Shown here: positions 11,716 to 22,803 of the stretch, piece after piece | Position numbering within the stretch: position 1 is the stretch's first letter | Layout of the letters: each line of letters begins with the position of its first letter | From: Cryphonectria parasitica EP155 | Lineage: Eukaryota; Ascomycota; Sordariomycetes; Diaporthales; Cryphonectriaceae | Length of the DNA stretch: 64,000 nucleotides | Direction: 5' to 3' | NCBI RefSeq assembly: GCF_011745365.1 | Contig: NW_024468909.1 | Coordinates: 744,001-808,000 of the forward strand | Program-made: the position numbers and the translations under genes | The notes under the pieces: model-generated | Told to the model about the DNA's origin: nothing | The model's database searches: none | Seen by the model: the letters and a program-made list of their open reading frames with translations, nothing else

Positions 11716-12831
11716 TCAATGCCCAGTAATTTCACCATCATTATCGACGCAATCTTGCAAAATCTGAGGAATTGCATCAATCCAGCTATTTACAGTAGAA
11801 ATAGATAAAGCATTAAAGCCTTCCTGGGCTGAAAGCCTTAATGTATCATCATCCCAATGGGGCTGTTTCCGTACATACATTTTCAGCCCTTGAAAAGCCT
11901 TTTCAATAGGGCTTGCGATGAGATCTAGCGATTGTGGACAATTGAAAAGGCTTACAATGCTATTTTCCTCCTTCCACTTGCGTACAATATTATTTCCTCG
12001 CGTACCGCCATGCTCTGAATCGTTATCTTCTTCTAATACAAACTGATCTCCTCGCCGGATCCATTCGCCAACAACTGGTTGAAGAATCTCATCGCGATAA
12101 ACTTGTAAGTTCATCTTACTATTCTGATTCGATGGAATATTATACCAGTGAAGACCATCCTTGAAGCCATCATAGCCAACTGCTGCCCAGGCATGCAATC
12201 GTTTCTGTTTTTGATCCATTTCTTTCTCTGGCTGCTGATTTTCAACAAGGCAATCTGCACATGTTCTTTCCCAGGGGCGCCGGCAGATATAGATCTTGCC
12301 TTGAGGGCCATATCCGAAGTGAGTCTCATTGGTAAAGCGGAAATGCCTCCAGTGTATTGGATCAGTGCCATATTTCTCAAGCAAGCCACGGCAGTATTTT
12401 TCTCTTGTTTCTTTTAACTGTGGCGAGATCCAGGTCTTCGAACAAGCTATACAGAAACGCCAGCTTCGAGTACCAAGCATTCGATGTACTGTACGGCCAG
12501 AAACCTCGATATCAAGGCCAGCTGCTGCTGGCATTGCTTCCCAGGAAGTTGTACGAGCATCAAAGCCTTCAGATTCAAGGAATCTTTCAAGCTGAGCAAG
12601 GCGTTGATTATCTATCAATCGACGCCTTCCTCTAGTCTCGGAGTATGTCGAATGAAATGTTCGTCCATTTCTTTGCTCAGGCTCACGGAGGGCAGCCCAG
12701 CCGGATGACTTGCCAAAGCCGAAATGCCGAAATGCGTCAGATTTAAAGTATGGGATACCATGTGCATCGTTGAATTCACAGGCTCCTTGAAATTTATTCT
12801 TTTTAGGCGTCGAATGGGCCATAGCACCCAT
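11716..12831 (-). CDS. Tc1/IS630-family (DDE) transposase
   Basis: Uninterrupted 371-residue frame filling the transposon. The N-terminal helix-turn-helix half contains ETRGRRR and a long helical stretch. The catalytic half resembles IS630/Tc1 DDE transposases common in filamentous ascomycetes: RFTNETHFGYGPQGK (first acidic site), VLEEDNDSEHG (second) and NCPQSLDLIASPIEK (third). In the relatives I know, the first site reads DE, so the catalytic Asp appears replaced by Asn (codon AAT), and DSGHG has become DSEHG. The enzyme may therefore be dead although the frame is open. A start at codon 4 (MAHSTPKK) is equally possible. It is transcribed toward the zinc-cluster factor. Confidence 0.85.
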   Translation of the reverse strand: MGAMAHSTPKKNKFQGACEFNDAHGIPYFKSDAFRHFGFGKSSGWAALREPEQRNGRTFHSTYSETRGRRRLIDNQRLAQLERFLESEGFDARTTSWEAMPAAAGLDIEVSGRTVHRMLGTRSWRFCIACSKTWISPQLKETREKYCRGLLEKYGTDPIHWRHFRFTNETHFGYGPQGKIYICRRPWERTCADCLVENQQPEKEMDQKQKRLHAWAAVGYDGFKDGLHWYNIPSNQNSKMNLQVYRDEILQPVVGEWIRRGDQFVLEEDNDSEHGGTRGNNIVRKWKEENSIVSLFNCPQSLDLIASPIEKAFQGLKMYVRKQPHWDDDTLRLSAQEGFNALSISTVNSWIDAIPQILQDCVDNDGEITGH

Positions 12832-12950
12832 CTTGAATGAAGTTGATTGAAAAATAACTAAATAAAGAAAAAAAAAGAAAAAGGAAAGGGATGGAAAAAA
12901 GAAAGGGGGTGGCCAAGTCCTTGCCTAGGTTTAGTGCAATGACGTATTAC

Positions 12951-12979
12951 TGAGTGCGCTCTTTTTTGTCAGGAACGTG
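12951..12979 (-). repeat. Right terminal inverted repeat of the transposon
   Basis: Exact inverted copy of 11663-11691, followed at 12980 by the second ACTGGCAC of the flanking duplication. Confidence 0.93.
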
Positions 12980-13419
12980 ACTGGCACATGTAGGGCACGA
13001 TTGGAATGGAAAGGCGATGCGGAGACAGCGATCCTCCATGATAAGGCACATACTGACGAATTTATGACACACACAAAGGTCGCACAGTCAGGTTGGCGCC
13101 AGCTTGGCGCTGCGAACCTCTCTAACGCTAGATCTGTATAAAAAAAAATGTGGATGCGAATACCCGTGGACCCTGGTAATACGTTCTAAGTTATTTCAAA
13201 GACAGGCGGCGGGCCTCGGATTAATCAAACTTCATAATTTCCGTTATTATGACATGGAGAGTTTTCGACCCCACCAGATGTACGTAGACTTATTATAATT
13301 AGTATAGCTGCTGCTTGATCCTCCATATCACCACCTCGAGATGGCAATTTTCTTTCAATCAATTCAAAAGATCCAAGTTCAATCGTCCGCTACTAAGCAA
13401 TTACAAAAGCGTGATAGCC
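12980..13419. other. Displaced 3' flank of the zinc-cluster factor / spacer
   Basis: Sequence after the transposon that would directly follow the factor's stop codon in an empty allele. It probably carries its original 3' UTR and poly(A) region. It holds an A-run at 13141-13148; no gene is seen. Confidence 0.45.
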
Positions 13420-14830
13420 TCACCTAAAGATATTTCCCCCATAATTATTATAAACATTCCCCCCATGTTGCGCAACCACCGCACTGTTATTGTTACCACG
13501 CTGCGAGGCGCTCTGCAGGTTCGCGTGGGACTCCCTCTCCGCTTTCTCCTTCTTTGCCTCTTCCCTTCGCCTTTGCCGCTTCTGTACCCACAAGCCAACG
13601 AGTATTCCTGCGATTGGTATGATGATGCTGCCTGGAATTCCGAGGCCAAGGGCTATCTTTTCGCTGGGGCTGAGCCCGCCTGAGGATGTGCTCGTGGGCT
13701 TGGAGGAGGTTGACGCCGTGCCTGCGGGAGATTACATGTTCAGATCGTGTTTTTATCAAGAGACAAGTCGGTCGTGGATGAAGGGAAATGAGATAATTAA
13801 GCTGAAGCAGCCTGGATAGAACTAAGAAGAAGGAAGAAGAGAAGAAAGAAGAAGAAAAAGGAATGTCTAGACAGGAGGAAAAGAGAGAGGATGTTGTTCG
13901 TCTCACCTGTTGAGCTGCTTTGCCCTGCAGCCGATTGTGTTCCTGTACCACTAACATCCGACGTCGCTGTGGACTCTTGACTCTCCGGCACCGTGGCTGC
14001 TAGGACGTCGTATGTAGTAGCAGCGGCGCCGCAGGCCCAGGAGGTGGTCTTGCTGCCGCCGTAGCTTGAGGATAGGATATATGTTACGCACGAGGGAGTA
14101 TCGTCAGAGCTACGTAGAGGAATTTGTTTCCGGGTTAGCCGTGGGGTTTACTTCCCTTTTATTCGTTTATTTATTTTGGGGAAAACAGAAAGAGGATGGG
14201 AAAGAGGCAAGGGACATAAACAAAAAGAAAGGCCGGGGGGGGGGGGGTTAAGCAAAATTGCTAAGATAGGTAGATGGTATGATAAAAACGATGTCCCAGG
14301 GAGGCTGCTGCTACTCACCACTGTTGTATCTGCGTGTAGACACAGGCGTCAGACGCAACACCACCGCAGTATGAGTGGCCCTCTGGCTCGCATGTCGCAG
14401 GGCTCCAGCAGGTAGAGGCGTCGCAACAGCCCCAGTAGTAGCCCTTGCGGTAGTCACAGGTCGATGTCCCAAGGCAGGTGACTGGTGAGTCTTGCGATGA
14501 GAGTGTTAGATTCATAGTTGCAAGGTATAATTATTGAGTTCGGATCATCAACATTGTCGGTTTCGAAAGATGTTTTGGTTTTGTTTCCGCCCCCCCCCCC
14601 CCCGTCTCTTCAAACTTACTTGAGTCGCCGCTGATGAAACCACATGTCTGCCCGGATCCCCTCTTGACTAGATCTGCCGGATCGAACGCTGGGCCCGGCG
14701 TGACGACAGCAGGAGGAGGAGGAGGAGGAGGAGGAGAAGGTGGGGTGGCGAGGGCAATTACGAAGGCATCCTCGCTCCATACTGTAAGGAAAACCCAGAA
14801 AACAAAGGAGCGAGTCGCCGTTGAGAACAT
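13420..14830 (-). CDS. Cysteine-rich single-pass membrane protein (fungal surface receptor-like)
   Basis: Four exons on the minus strand: 14830-14620, 14490-14319, 14109-13907 and 13721-13420 (295 residues). Residues 1 to about 28 form a signal peptide. A Pro-rich spacer with eight prolines leads into a compact cysteine-rich ectodomain (TCGFISGDS..SPVTCLGTSTC..GCC..TCWSPATC, continuing across intron 2 to C..SCVTYIL). A Ser/Thr-rich stalk (about 160-212) follows, then one membrane helix (218-241), a very basic stop-transfer stretch (KRQRRREEAKKEK) and an Asn/Gly-rich cytosolic tail. The family is widespread in filamentous fungi and of unknown function; wall sensing is a guess. The exon 2 acceptor is uncertain: AAG at 14491 keeps SPVTC, while a CAG nine bases later also keeps frame. 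Introns 1 and 2 contain 13-14 base G/C runs. Confidence 0.68.
14235..14247. repeat. 13-base G homopolymer in an intron
   Basis: Lies inside intron 2 of the cysteine-rich membrane protein gene; the transcript would carry C13. A 14-base C-run at 14590-14603 lies in intron 1 of the same gene. Confidence 0.85.
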
Positions 14831-15972
14831 TGCCTTTTCTTCTTCTTCTGCATTAACAAACAACGTGTGTAAAAAGCAGAGGATGGTTCAGAAAGACGAC
14901 AAGTAAATCAGAGAGCGAGACAGAAATGAAAAGGAAAAAAGAATTACACCAGTGCCTTTGCAGAATCAGACCATTCAGTAAAGAATGTGGGCAAGAAGTC
15001 TTTGAAAAAAAAAAAAAAAAAAAAAAAAAGTTTTTGGTAGGCCTCCCCCAATGAAGCCTGGAAGAAGGCAGCTGAAAACTATGGACGTCCTGTTCATGCG
15101 ACCATGATGCCTTACGGCCATTTCGGGCTGGCCTTGCGTTCTTTACAATTTTCCCTCGGCGTATCTAAAGTTTGGCGTCCACGTGCGTGACATGTCTGTA
15201 AGTATACATGGCTTTCTCAATGAACGATTAGCCAGAATCGTCTAGATCTCACAGTGGCTGTCAGCCACATTCACAGACTGCGCCGCCGGAAGGGAGTGTT
15301 ACCGACGGCAACCAGATTTTGTCCACATCACTAGACATAAATTCTTGTCCAGACTCAGCTGGAGCCAGAGAACAAGTTCAGTGCTGACCCTTATGGGACG
15401 ATAGCCCTCTGCTGAATTGTGCACTTTCTGCTGCGCCGCCACTTTCGCGCCTTACCAATCTGAGCAAGTCGTCCTGGTGAGCTGAACTGGAAGAGCAGCC
15501 CTGAGAATATCGGGAGTGATCGAATTGAAAAATATAGACGATTCAGCGGTAGGCTGGTGATGTCTGCACGCCTTTTGGGTGGCAAACGGCCTTGTCTTCA
15601 TTGTAAGTAAGGCTTCGTTCAGCCTTGCCAAGAGCCTGTCTCGGACACAAGTGTCATAGTGTATGTGGGCACTAAGAGGATAGACATCCTTGTACAGGCT
15701 GGAAATGGAGTAAGAGGTTTATATAGAAAGCAGCTGCGGTTCTCGGAGTAGTAGATTGATTGCTTACAGGGGAAAGAAACGGGTGGTGAGGATCCTGTGT
15801 AAAGACCAAAGTCGAGCCCAATAGTTAATTTATTATGAAGACGATGGAATCCACAAAACGAGACCATCACAACTGCTTTGCACACTACGCCAATTTAAAT
15901 CCAACGCCAGGTCTTCAAAACCCGTCTTCCCCTCTTGCCCTCCCAAAACTCCAACCCAAGCCTTCCAGTATT
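14831..15972. other. Intergenic region with a 25-base A-run
   Basis: No supported gene in 1.1 kb between two minus-strand genes. It contains a 25-base A-run at 15005-15029, which resembles a retroposed poly(A) tail, but no retroelement sequence is visible next to it. Confidence 0.5.
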
Positions 15973-18877
15973 CTAATGCCATGTCTTCGGCCCAAACGTT
16001 TGTCCCACCGGCAGAATAACTTGTATAGCGGTATCCTGCGCATCCATCGTCTGCGTCACGATGTCATTACCCCACCACGAGGGCGGGCTGATGTCGTTCA
16101 GCGTGAACGCGAAAAAGATGACCAGGGTGCTGAGCGCGAGGCCGAGGTCGAGAGCCGACGAGGTGAGGAAGTTAAGGCGACTCCACCATCTGAAGTGCCG
16201 TGTCTTAATAAGGTACTGGAACACGAACCCGACGACACCCCATGATAGGTAATTGAGAGGCGTGGCAGGCGGGATGGATCCGGAGCCGCCGAAGATGACG
16301 GGGGCGATGAGGTACTTGGCAGGTGACTTGGGCCAGCGCTTCATGGCATAGTAGAAGATGATGGGGACGACGGCGCCAACGCCGAAGAAGATGAACAGGC
16401 CAGAGTAAATCTGGCCCGGGGAGAAGATGCGCGATGGGCCGAGAAGACCCCAGATGACGGAGGCTGTTGTGTTTACATGATCAGCGTGGATTCCTTCTTG
16501 AGACCACATCTTGGAACCTCCAGCAGCCCGGGGAAGAAGCGTACCTGAGAAGAAGACCTTGCCTCCGGGGCAGGAGAAGTGTTCGCGCTGGGTCGTTGTG
16601 CAGACCTCGGGAATAGCGTTGAGCGAAGCATTTAGGACAATGATCTGGATGAAGCAGGAGAAGGTCGTTGCCACCACCTGGGCCATGAACATGGTCCGCG
16701 GCGGGATCTTCATGTAGTGACCAAACTTCAGGTCAGATACGAAGGACAGTGCCTGGCTCATTGTGATGTACCCAAACGTTTTGAAACTATAATTACATAG
16801 GAGTTAGCAGATATCCAGTTGTAGATGGTAGGAAAATGCTTTATTGAACTCACATCATTAGCGCCAGAGGACGTCCAGGTTGGATGTACCCATAAACAAA
16901 TTCGGTCAACACATTCAGGCCAATCTGGTTGTTCGTGATAGCTTGAATGATTCCAATGGGCAGCGCGAACCCAAATGAGATAGCTACTGCCAGTAGGAAG
17001 GACCACCAATTCAGGTTGGTGGGGTAGGCCAGTACAGTCACGAAGCCAAGACAGAGCATCTACAAATGACATCAGCTTGTGACCTCGGATACAGCTTGGG
17101 GTAAGGAAACAGCGTAACTTACAAGAATAAACAAGCTCCCGTACCACCACGTAGGAGCCTCGGGGTACTTTCTCATGAGCTTCATGTGGATATCATCAGG
17201 CTCGCTCTTGCTGTGTCTCCACTGCGTCCAGATTCTCTCGCCATGATGTAGATACGTGTAGACTATGAGAGACGTGATGGCAGCAAAAGACAGACCGTAA
17301 GAGAGAGCAAAAGTAGTACTGAAATTGCAAAGTCAGTGGCCCCGTCCGCGCGAATGAGAAATGGAGGGACAATAAGCACACACCTGATGAAGAGGGGCGA
17401 ATAATTCTCGTACGCCTCTTGGTCGAGGGTGAGCTCTGGCGTCAAGATGCGCGTCGTGTTATAAGGGGCGCCCGTATTATCGTAGGTTCCGGAATCGCTC
17501 ATTGGCAGGAATTGGCCGTACCAAGTCCCCGTGTAGTGGAAAAGAGAAGCACCAAAGATGAAGAAGACCACGACACCGATCAGGGTATTGGCGATAGCGT
17601 GCCAAGGGGGAATCAATGGGGAGCCAATGAAGCCTGAGATCTGAGTCCAGTCAAAGGTGATAGGGATGATGGACAAGCCAGTGGAAGCGCCAAAGAGCTG
17701 ATTGACCACGGGATTCTGGGGTGCGATCCAGGTAGCAAAGGCAAAGGTACTCAGGAACTGAGCAAAGAAGCCAGGGATGAAGTAGTACACGAAGCCGCCA
17801 AAGGTGACGTACGCAAACCACCTGTAGCGAGGCATCATGCCGCCAAGAACCGTGGGGTCGGGGTGCTCGTTCTTCTCGTACATAGCGTTCATAAGGGTGA
17901 CAGATACCAAGTTGGCGGGCCATATCATCGACGCAGGGTATACAAGGAACCTCCTCATGATGCCCGCGATTCCATAACCAAGAGACTGCGTCGAGATGGT
18001 CAACATGAACTGCCAGGCGATGCCAAAGTCCTGCTTGTAGAAAACCTTCTGGGCCAGGATAATGTCTGTTGCATAAGCCACCGAAAAAGAGACACTGGCC
18101 ATCACAACAATGATGGAATGCTCCTTGATGTTGAATGGTCCCGGGTTAAGCGACCACCTCAGACCGAAAGTGTTGAAATGCTTCTTGGGCATGATTTTGG
18201 CCCATCCATGACCAATAGGCCATGCGATGATCTGGGCAATGAGTGCTCCAAGGCCGATGGACGGGTTCCGGAGTGAGAACAGCGTGTTCATCGAAGCACC
18301 GATGACAACAAGGGCCAAACCAATAGTCCAAGCACGCACCTGGGTGGTTTATGTGTGTTAGCAAGCCGAGGGAAAATTTCAGCTACCGATTCAGAACTTC
18401 ACTCACCGTATTGCAAGGCATCTCAACATCGTAGTTGTGCACCGCGGCCCGGACTTCCGGGTAGGGTGAGTCCTCCTCGTCTCCATCCTCGTTGTAGATC
18501 TTGGACGCCTTTTCCTCGTCGATGGAGTCGGCGGAGTTGATAGAGGTTCGGGATGATACACGTGTCGCCAGCGGTCGTGTGTACTCCTCGGGTAGGTTCG
18601 GGTCTAATAACAATTCGTATTCTGATCCTTCTTCGTCACTGTCTGCTGGCTGGGTATTAGACTCACCCCATAGCGAGAGGCGGTGCTTGAGGTCATCGAC
18701 AGGGCTCATCCGGCGACCCAGAGGGGTCTCGAAGGTGCCCGTCGACGACGATTCAGCTTCCGCCTCCTTCCCACTAGCCCCCGTCACATCAACCTCAGTG
18801 TTCTTGTCTCGATCGTCTCCTGCCATACGAAGCTTTTTGGCCGTACCAGACGGCTCGTCTCTGTATGGCTGGGCCAT
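15973..18877 (-). CDS. OPT family oligopeptide transporter
   Basis: Six exons on the minus strand: 18877-18407, 18339-17384, 17318-17123, 17059-16854, 16786-16545 and 16463-15973 (853 residues). All five introns have GT...AG ends and keep frame. After a 140-residue acidic, Ser-rich cytosolic N-terminus comes the OPT core: NTVRAWTIGLALVVIGASMN, SLRNPSIGLG, SLNPGPFNIKEH (the NPG/KEH signature), then LMIFKTFGYITMSQALSFVS and SDLKFGHYMKIPPRTMF across exons 4-5, and a C-terminal SPPSWWGNDIVTQT. The family moves tetra- and pentapeptides or metal and glutathione conjugates with protons at the plasma membrane. It resembles the isp4/OPT1 peptide branch, but substrate choice cannot be read from sequence. 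Confidence 0.9.
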
Positions 18878-20709
18878 GGTGCAGGACCCGACAATGAGGA
18901 GAACGAATCAAGAGACAGACAGACACCCGTAGAGGTATGATGAGCAAGAGGGGAGTGTGCTATTTAGGGGTGATCTAATTGCCCACCTATGCTTTGCTGG
19001 TCGACGACCAGCTGGGCCGAAACCACGGCAAAGCAGTCCTGGACTATACTTTGTCGATCGCAAACGAACATGAAGCAGCCCAAAAGTGATCTCAAAGTTT
19101 GGCCCGCGAGGACGCTGATAAGGTCCAGTAATGGGATTCGCCTGTCCCACGAGGCAAGACCGTCATCCGCGCTTCGACCGATGTATTAGCTCGTGATTTG
19201 CAACCCCAGACCCGGAGCGCTGCAGAGCAGGGCACTCGGATAACAGGTTTGTCGTGTGCCACCAGACAGCAACTGCTTGCAGATCAATGCAGCTGGGCTA
19301 TCCGGACAGAAGTTCTGAGTTCGGAAATGGTGGTCGAGTCGTAAAACCCTAGCCCTGGCCTAAAGTGTCGATTTGGCAGACCCAATCCGCATGAAAGTGA
19401 GGTGTCTCAGATGAGAACCAAGGTTATCGTCCAGTCACGCAAGCCGAGGGCGAGACTATACCACGCGGACGCGTGTGATTGCAAAACTGACCTGGTCGAA
19501 GGTCTATCCTGGCTAGATTTTGACGATCGATTATATGGCGATAAGGAAGGGAGAGAGTGTCTAGAGAAGGCTGAAACGGACTTGCGGCAAGCACAGGTTG
19601 GGCCGCCAGATAGCCTCGATAGTCAAGGAACGGGAGTGATCTCGACTACCATGTGGAAAGCTTTGGGAAGCACTGCATCTCTGTGGATATGAAACTGTGG
19701 ACCCTTATCGTGTCTCTTGGCGTAACGAAATATCTTGATGGACTTTAAATGGTCGGATACGGATCTATGATGGTGTGATCATGGACTCGCGATGAAGCAG
19801 CTGGGAGTATGGACAGACAGACGTCTTAAGTCCCCTGGTACTTGTTTCCCAGCCTCGAGAGAGAGGCCGTTCACCCTGTACTCACGATGTACTGTCTCGA
19901 GACGATAGCCCAAGAAAGCGAGAGAAAACCTGACTTGCAATCGCCGTGTTTCGAGACGAATGAACGAATCGAAGGTGGCTGAACCCCGAAGAGATGTTCC
20001 GCGCAACAAGGCCGTCTTGAAGGAATGGATTGAAGTGAATCAGCTGCCAGAAGAAGAGAATGTCTAAATTGAAATAGAGACGAGTTTCATATTGTTTACT
20101 GGAGGGTATTTCGTGGGTGCAGCATCTCTGGTCAAAATCCAGAAAGGCAATGTGTTGTCGTCTCTGAGGAGGAGGAGGAGGAGGAAGAGGATGCGGATTA
20201 ACAGAGCAGGGGACTATCGGGCCACGTTCTTTGTCAGACAATGCGGCTGCGTGGGCCTTATTGTGGTCTGGATTTAGAAACCGCGATCTGGTCCTAGTAA
20301 GCCTGATACCTCGCCATGCCTTGCCCCTGCAGATACCGCCTACCACTGGTTACGGGGCGAACCTGGGGGTCGTAGGGCAGGCCCGTGGGCTTGGGGCAGG
20401 GGTGGTTCACCTTCCCACCTGGCTCTGGATTAGCGCAACCCAGTCAGAACCTTATCGTTTCTTTTCCTGTCTTCTGCGGATGACAAGTTTCATCCATGGA
20501 AAATCCTCCTCCATTCTCAGCTCGGACACATACATTCATTGCTACCAAGAGCCATTGAGAAGCCTGAGTGATCAAGCTTCTCATCAACCTTAAGCCAGGA
20601 ACAGGAACAGGAACAGGCTCACTGATACTGAACCCCCTGTCTCTGTAGCTTTGACGCCTGTGGCCTCGCCTGTTAACTCTCGAGTCTGGGCCTCGGACAT
20701 GGAAACACT
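18878..20709. other. Divergent intergenic region (OPT transporter / CEM1)
   Basis: 1.8 kb with no recognisable gene. It contains an AGG-repeat (about 20167-20183) and a short tandem AGGAAC repeat (about 20597-20618) some 95 bases before the CEM1 start. Confidence 0.5.
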
Positions 20710-22128
20710 ATGCGCCGTGTTGTCGTGACAGGTCTTGGCGCCGTCAGTCCCCTCGGAGTAGGCGCCCGCAGAACCTGGAAACGTCTCCTAGCTGGGGAGG
20801 CTGGATTGGTAGATCTCTCTGCAGTCGAGCCTCGAGCCCGGTGGAAAGGTCTCACCAGCACCGTTGCTGGACTCGTTCCAGGCGGCGCGGGTGGACTAGC
20901 TGAGGGACAATGGCATCCACCAGACTGGCTCGATGCCACGGAACAGAGGCGCATGTCAAAGTTCGCCCAGTATGCGATTGCGGCTGCTGAGATGGCCCTC
21001 GTGGATGCCGGGTGGAAACCAACCTGCCAGGGTGACCTTGAGGCTACTGGGGTCTGCGTGGGGAGCGGCATTGGCAACCTGGACGAGCTCTACACCACCA
21101 GTCTCGCCTTTGAGAAAGATGTGAGCGAGCTTGGCCCTCCTGAAACGTTGCTGCGGTTTATGCGCGAGAGGCTAAGATCATAGGTAGGGTTACAAGAAAG
21201 TGTCTCCCCTGTTTGTCCCCAAGATTCTCATCAATCTTGCGGCTGGCCATGTCTCCATGAAGTATGGGTTTCAGGGACCCAACCACTCCGCAACCACGGC
21301 GTGCACAACTGGCGCTCACTCCATAGGAGACGCGTCCAGGTTCATTGCGTACGGGGACGCCGATGTTATGGTCGCCGGCGGCTCGGAATCTTGCATCCAC
21401 CCTCTGACCTTTGCGGGTTTCGGCAGGTCTAGATCCCTATCTACCGCCTACAACAGTGATCCGAAGGCGAGCTGTCGGCCCTTCGACAGGGATAGAGACG
21501 GATTTGTCGTGGCTGAGGGGGCGGCTGTCCTCATTCTCGAGGAGCTCGAGCACGCCAAGGCGCGAGGTGCCGACATTCTGGCTGAGGTTGCCGGCTATGG
21601 CTGCAGCGGTGATGCACACCACATGACGGCTCCACGAGAGGATGGGTCAGGCGCCTTGCTAGCCATGAAAAGAGCTTTGAAGAATGCGCAGATAAGACCA
21701 CGTGAGGTGAACTACATCAATGCTCACGCTACCAGCACCCCGATTGGCGATGCTGCAGAAGCTAGTGCAATCAGGACCTTAATGCTGGGAGAGGATGGTG
21801 TGGACAGTGAGAGCCAGGTCACCGTGAGCAGTACCAAAGGAGCAGTCGGTCATCTGCTCGGTGCTGCTGGTGCGATCGAGGCGCTCTTCTCTGTGTTGGC
21901 GATCTCAGAGGTAGGCCACCACAAGCCTGAGCAAATACTTAAGACAAAGCCACTGACTGTTCGCAGAGCGCAGTACCACCTACCCTGAATCTGCACAACC
22001 CAAACGTAGGAGCCGATTTCAACTTCGTGCCCCTGCAGGCACAGCAACAACGGGTGGATGTTTCCATGTCGAACTCTTTCGGCTTCGGTGGTACAAATGC
22101 CTCCCTTGTATTTTCAAGATATTTGTGA
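20710..22128 (+). CDS. CEM1: Mitochondrial 3-oxoacyl-[acyl-carrier-protein] synthase
   Basis: Three exons: 20710-21120, 21188-21910 and 21967-22128 (431 residues). Intron 1 is read with the acceptor at 21186-21187, giving ...[16 protein letters not shown]; the AG three to four bases earlier would put a stop in frame. This is the condensing enzyme of mitochondrial type II fatty acid synthesis, which supplies octanoyl groups for lipoic acid. The thiolase-fold signatures are complete: [14 protein letters not shown] (nucleophile Cys), [11 protein letters not shown] (His), [12 protein letters not shown] (Lys/His) and [11 protein letters not shown]. The protein begins [16 protein letters not shown] without a long presequence, and an in-frame TAA upstream (near 20673) rules out extension; the first basic residues may serve for import. 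Lipoate supply ties it to PDX1, although the two genes are 20 kb apart. Confidence 0.9.
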
Positions 22129-22803
22129 GGCCGTGAGTGCATGGCAACTGGCAGTATGGGCTTTGATTGCATCAGCAATGGCGTCTTGCATTACAGACTT
22201 AGGTGTCAGCCGAGTCCAGCCTATGGAATTTCCGAAGAACCACATGGTTAAAAGGCTGAGAGGACTGGGGCGACTTGTTCTTTGTATTTATTCCTGATAA
22301 TATCATTTCTAGGAGGTCAAGACAATTCCGGGACTTTGCCATAGTGTATTTGGTGCGAGATCTGTCCAGCCTTTATTTTGCGGCTCGTGCCTGCGATTTA
22401 CCTTGCTTTCCTTTTTATTTGTATGCTTTATATTCATCTTCATCCTGCTTGAATTGATGCCCTCTTCCTTTGATGCTTCTTTCTATCCCGAAGCCTAGGG
22501 CAGGGGGTGCACTTGGCTGACCAGGAACAATTGTCTGCTAATGATTTGAAGACCCTTCATCATTCTAGTGCTCGGAACTCCACTTCGACGCTGCTAGAAC
22601 CATGCAAGCACTGCAGTAAGCCTGCCTGCCGGCGCATCATTACAAGGATTGCATCACTAAATTTTTGGGCTCGAAGCGCAAACCATCCATGACGCGAACC
22701 ATTGTCAGCCCGTATATCACAGGAGCTGCATGCTGTTCCAGACCTGGGCTCTGAGATTCGAGACCCTCCCTCTCCAGTCATATCGAGGTTCGGCTACAAG
22801 ATC
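22129..22803. other. Intergenic spacer between CEM1 and CBP3
   Basis: Contains the CEM1 3' UTR and the CBP3 promoter. The frame of CBP3 is open upstream to about 22702 but without another ATG. I see no separate gene. Confidence 0.5.

Larger units (their letters stand above)
11663..12979 (-). mobile_element. Complete DNA transposon with 29-bp terminal inverted repeats, Tc1/IS630-type
   Basis: A 1317-bp element bounded by perfect 29-bp inverted repeats (11663-11691 and 12951-12979, outer end CACGTTCCTGAC) encloses one transposase gene on the minus strand. The flanks carry a direct repeat: GACTGGCAC occurs at 11657-11665 and 12979-12987, overlapping the repeat ends. With maximal inverted repeats the duplication would be the 5 bases ACTGG (11658-11662 and 12980-12984). 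It is not the TA expected of Tc1/mariner elements. The interior is AT-richer than its neighbours. The identical repeats suggest a fairly recent insertion, five bases beyond the stop codon of the zinc-cluster factor. Confidence 0.9.

Noticed and set aside
11663..12979. Transib-like element (5-bp duplication and ends starting CAC)
   Set aside because: The encoded transposase has IS630/Tc1-type motifs, so the resemblance at the ends is probably accidental.
15005..15029. 25-base A-run as the tail of a retroelement
   Set aside because: No reverse transcriptase remnant, SINE-like body or target duplication can be seen next to it.
19882..20346. 154-codon minus-strand frame
   Set aside because: Contains a simple-repeat proline run and no family features; probably chance in a GC-balanced spacer.
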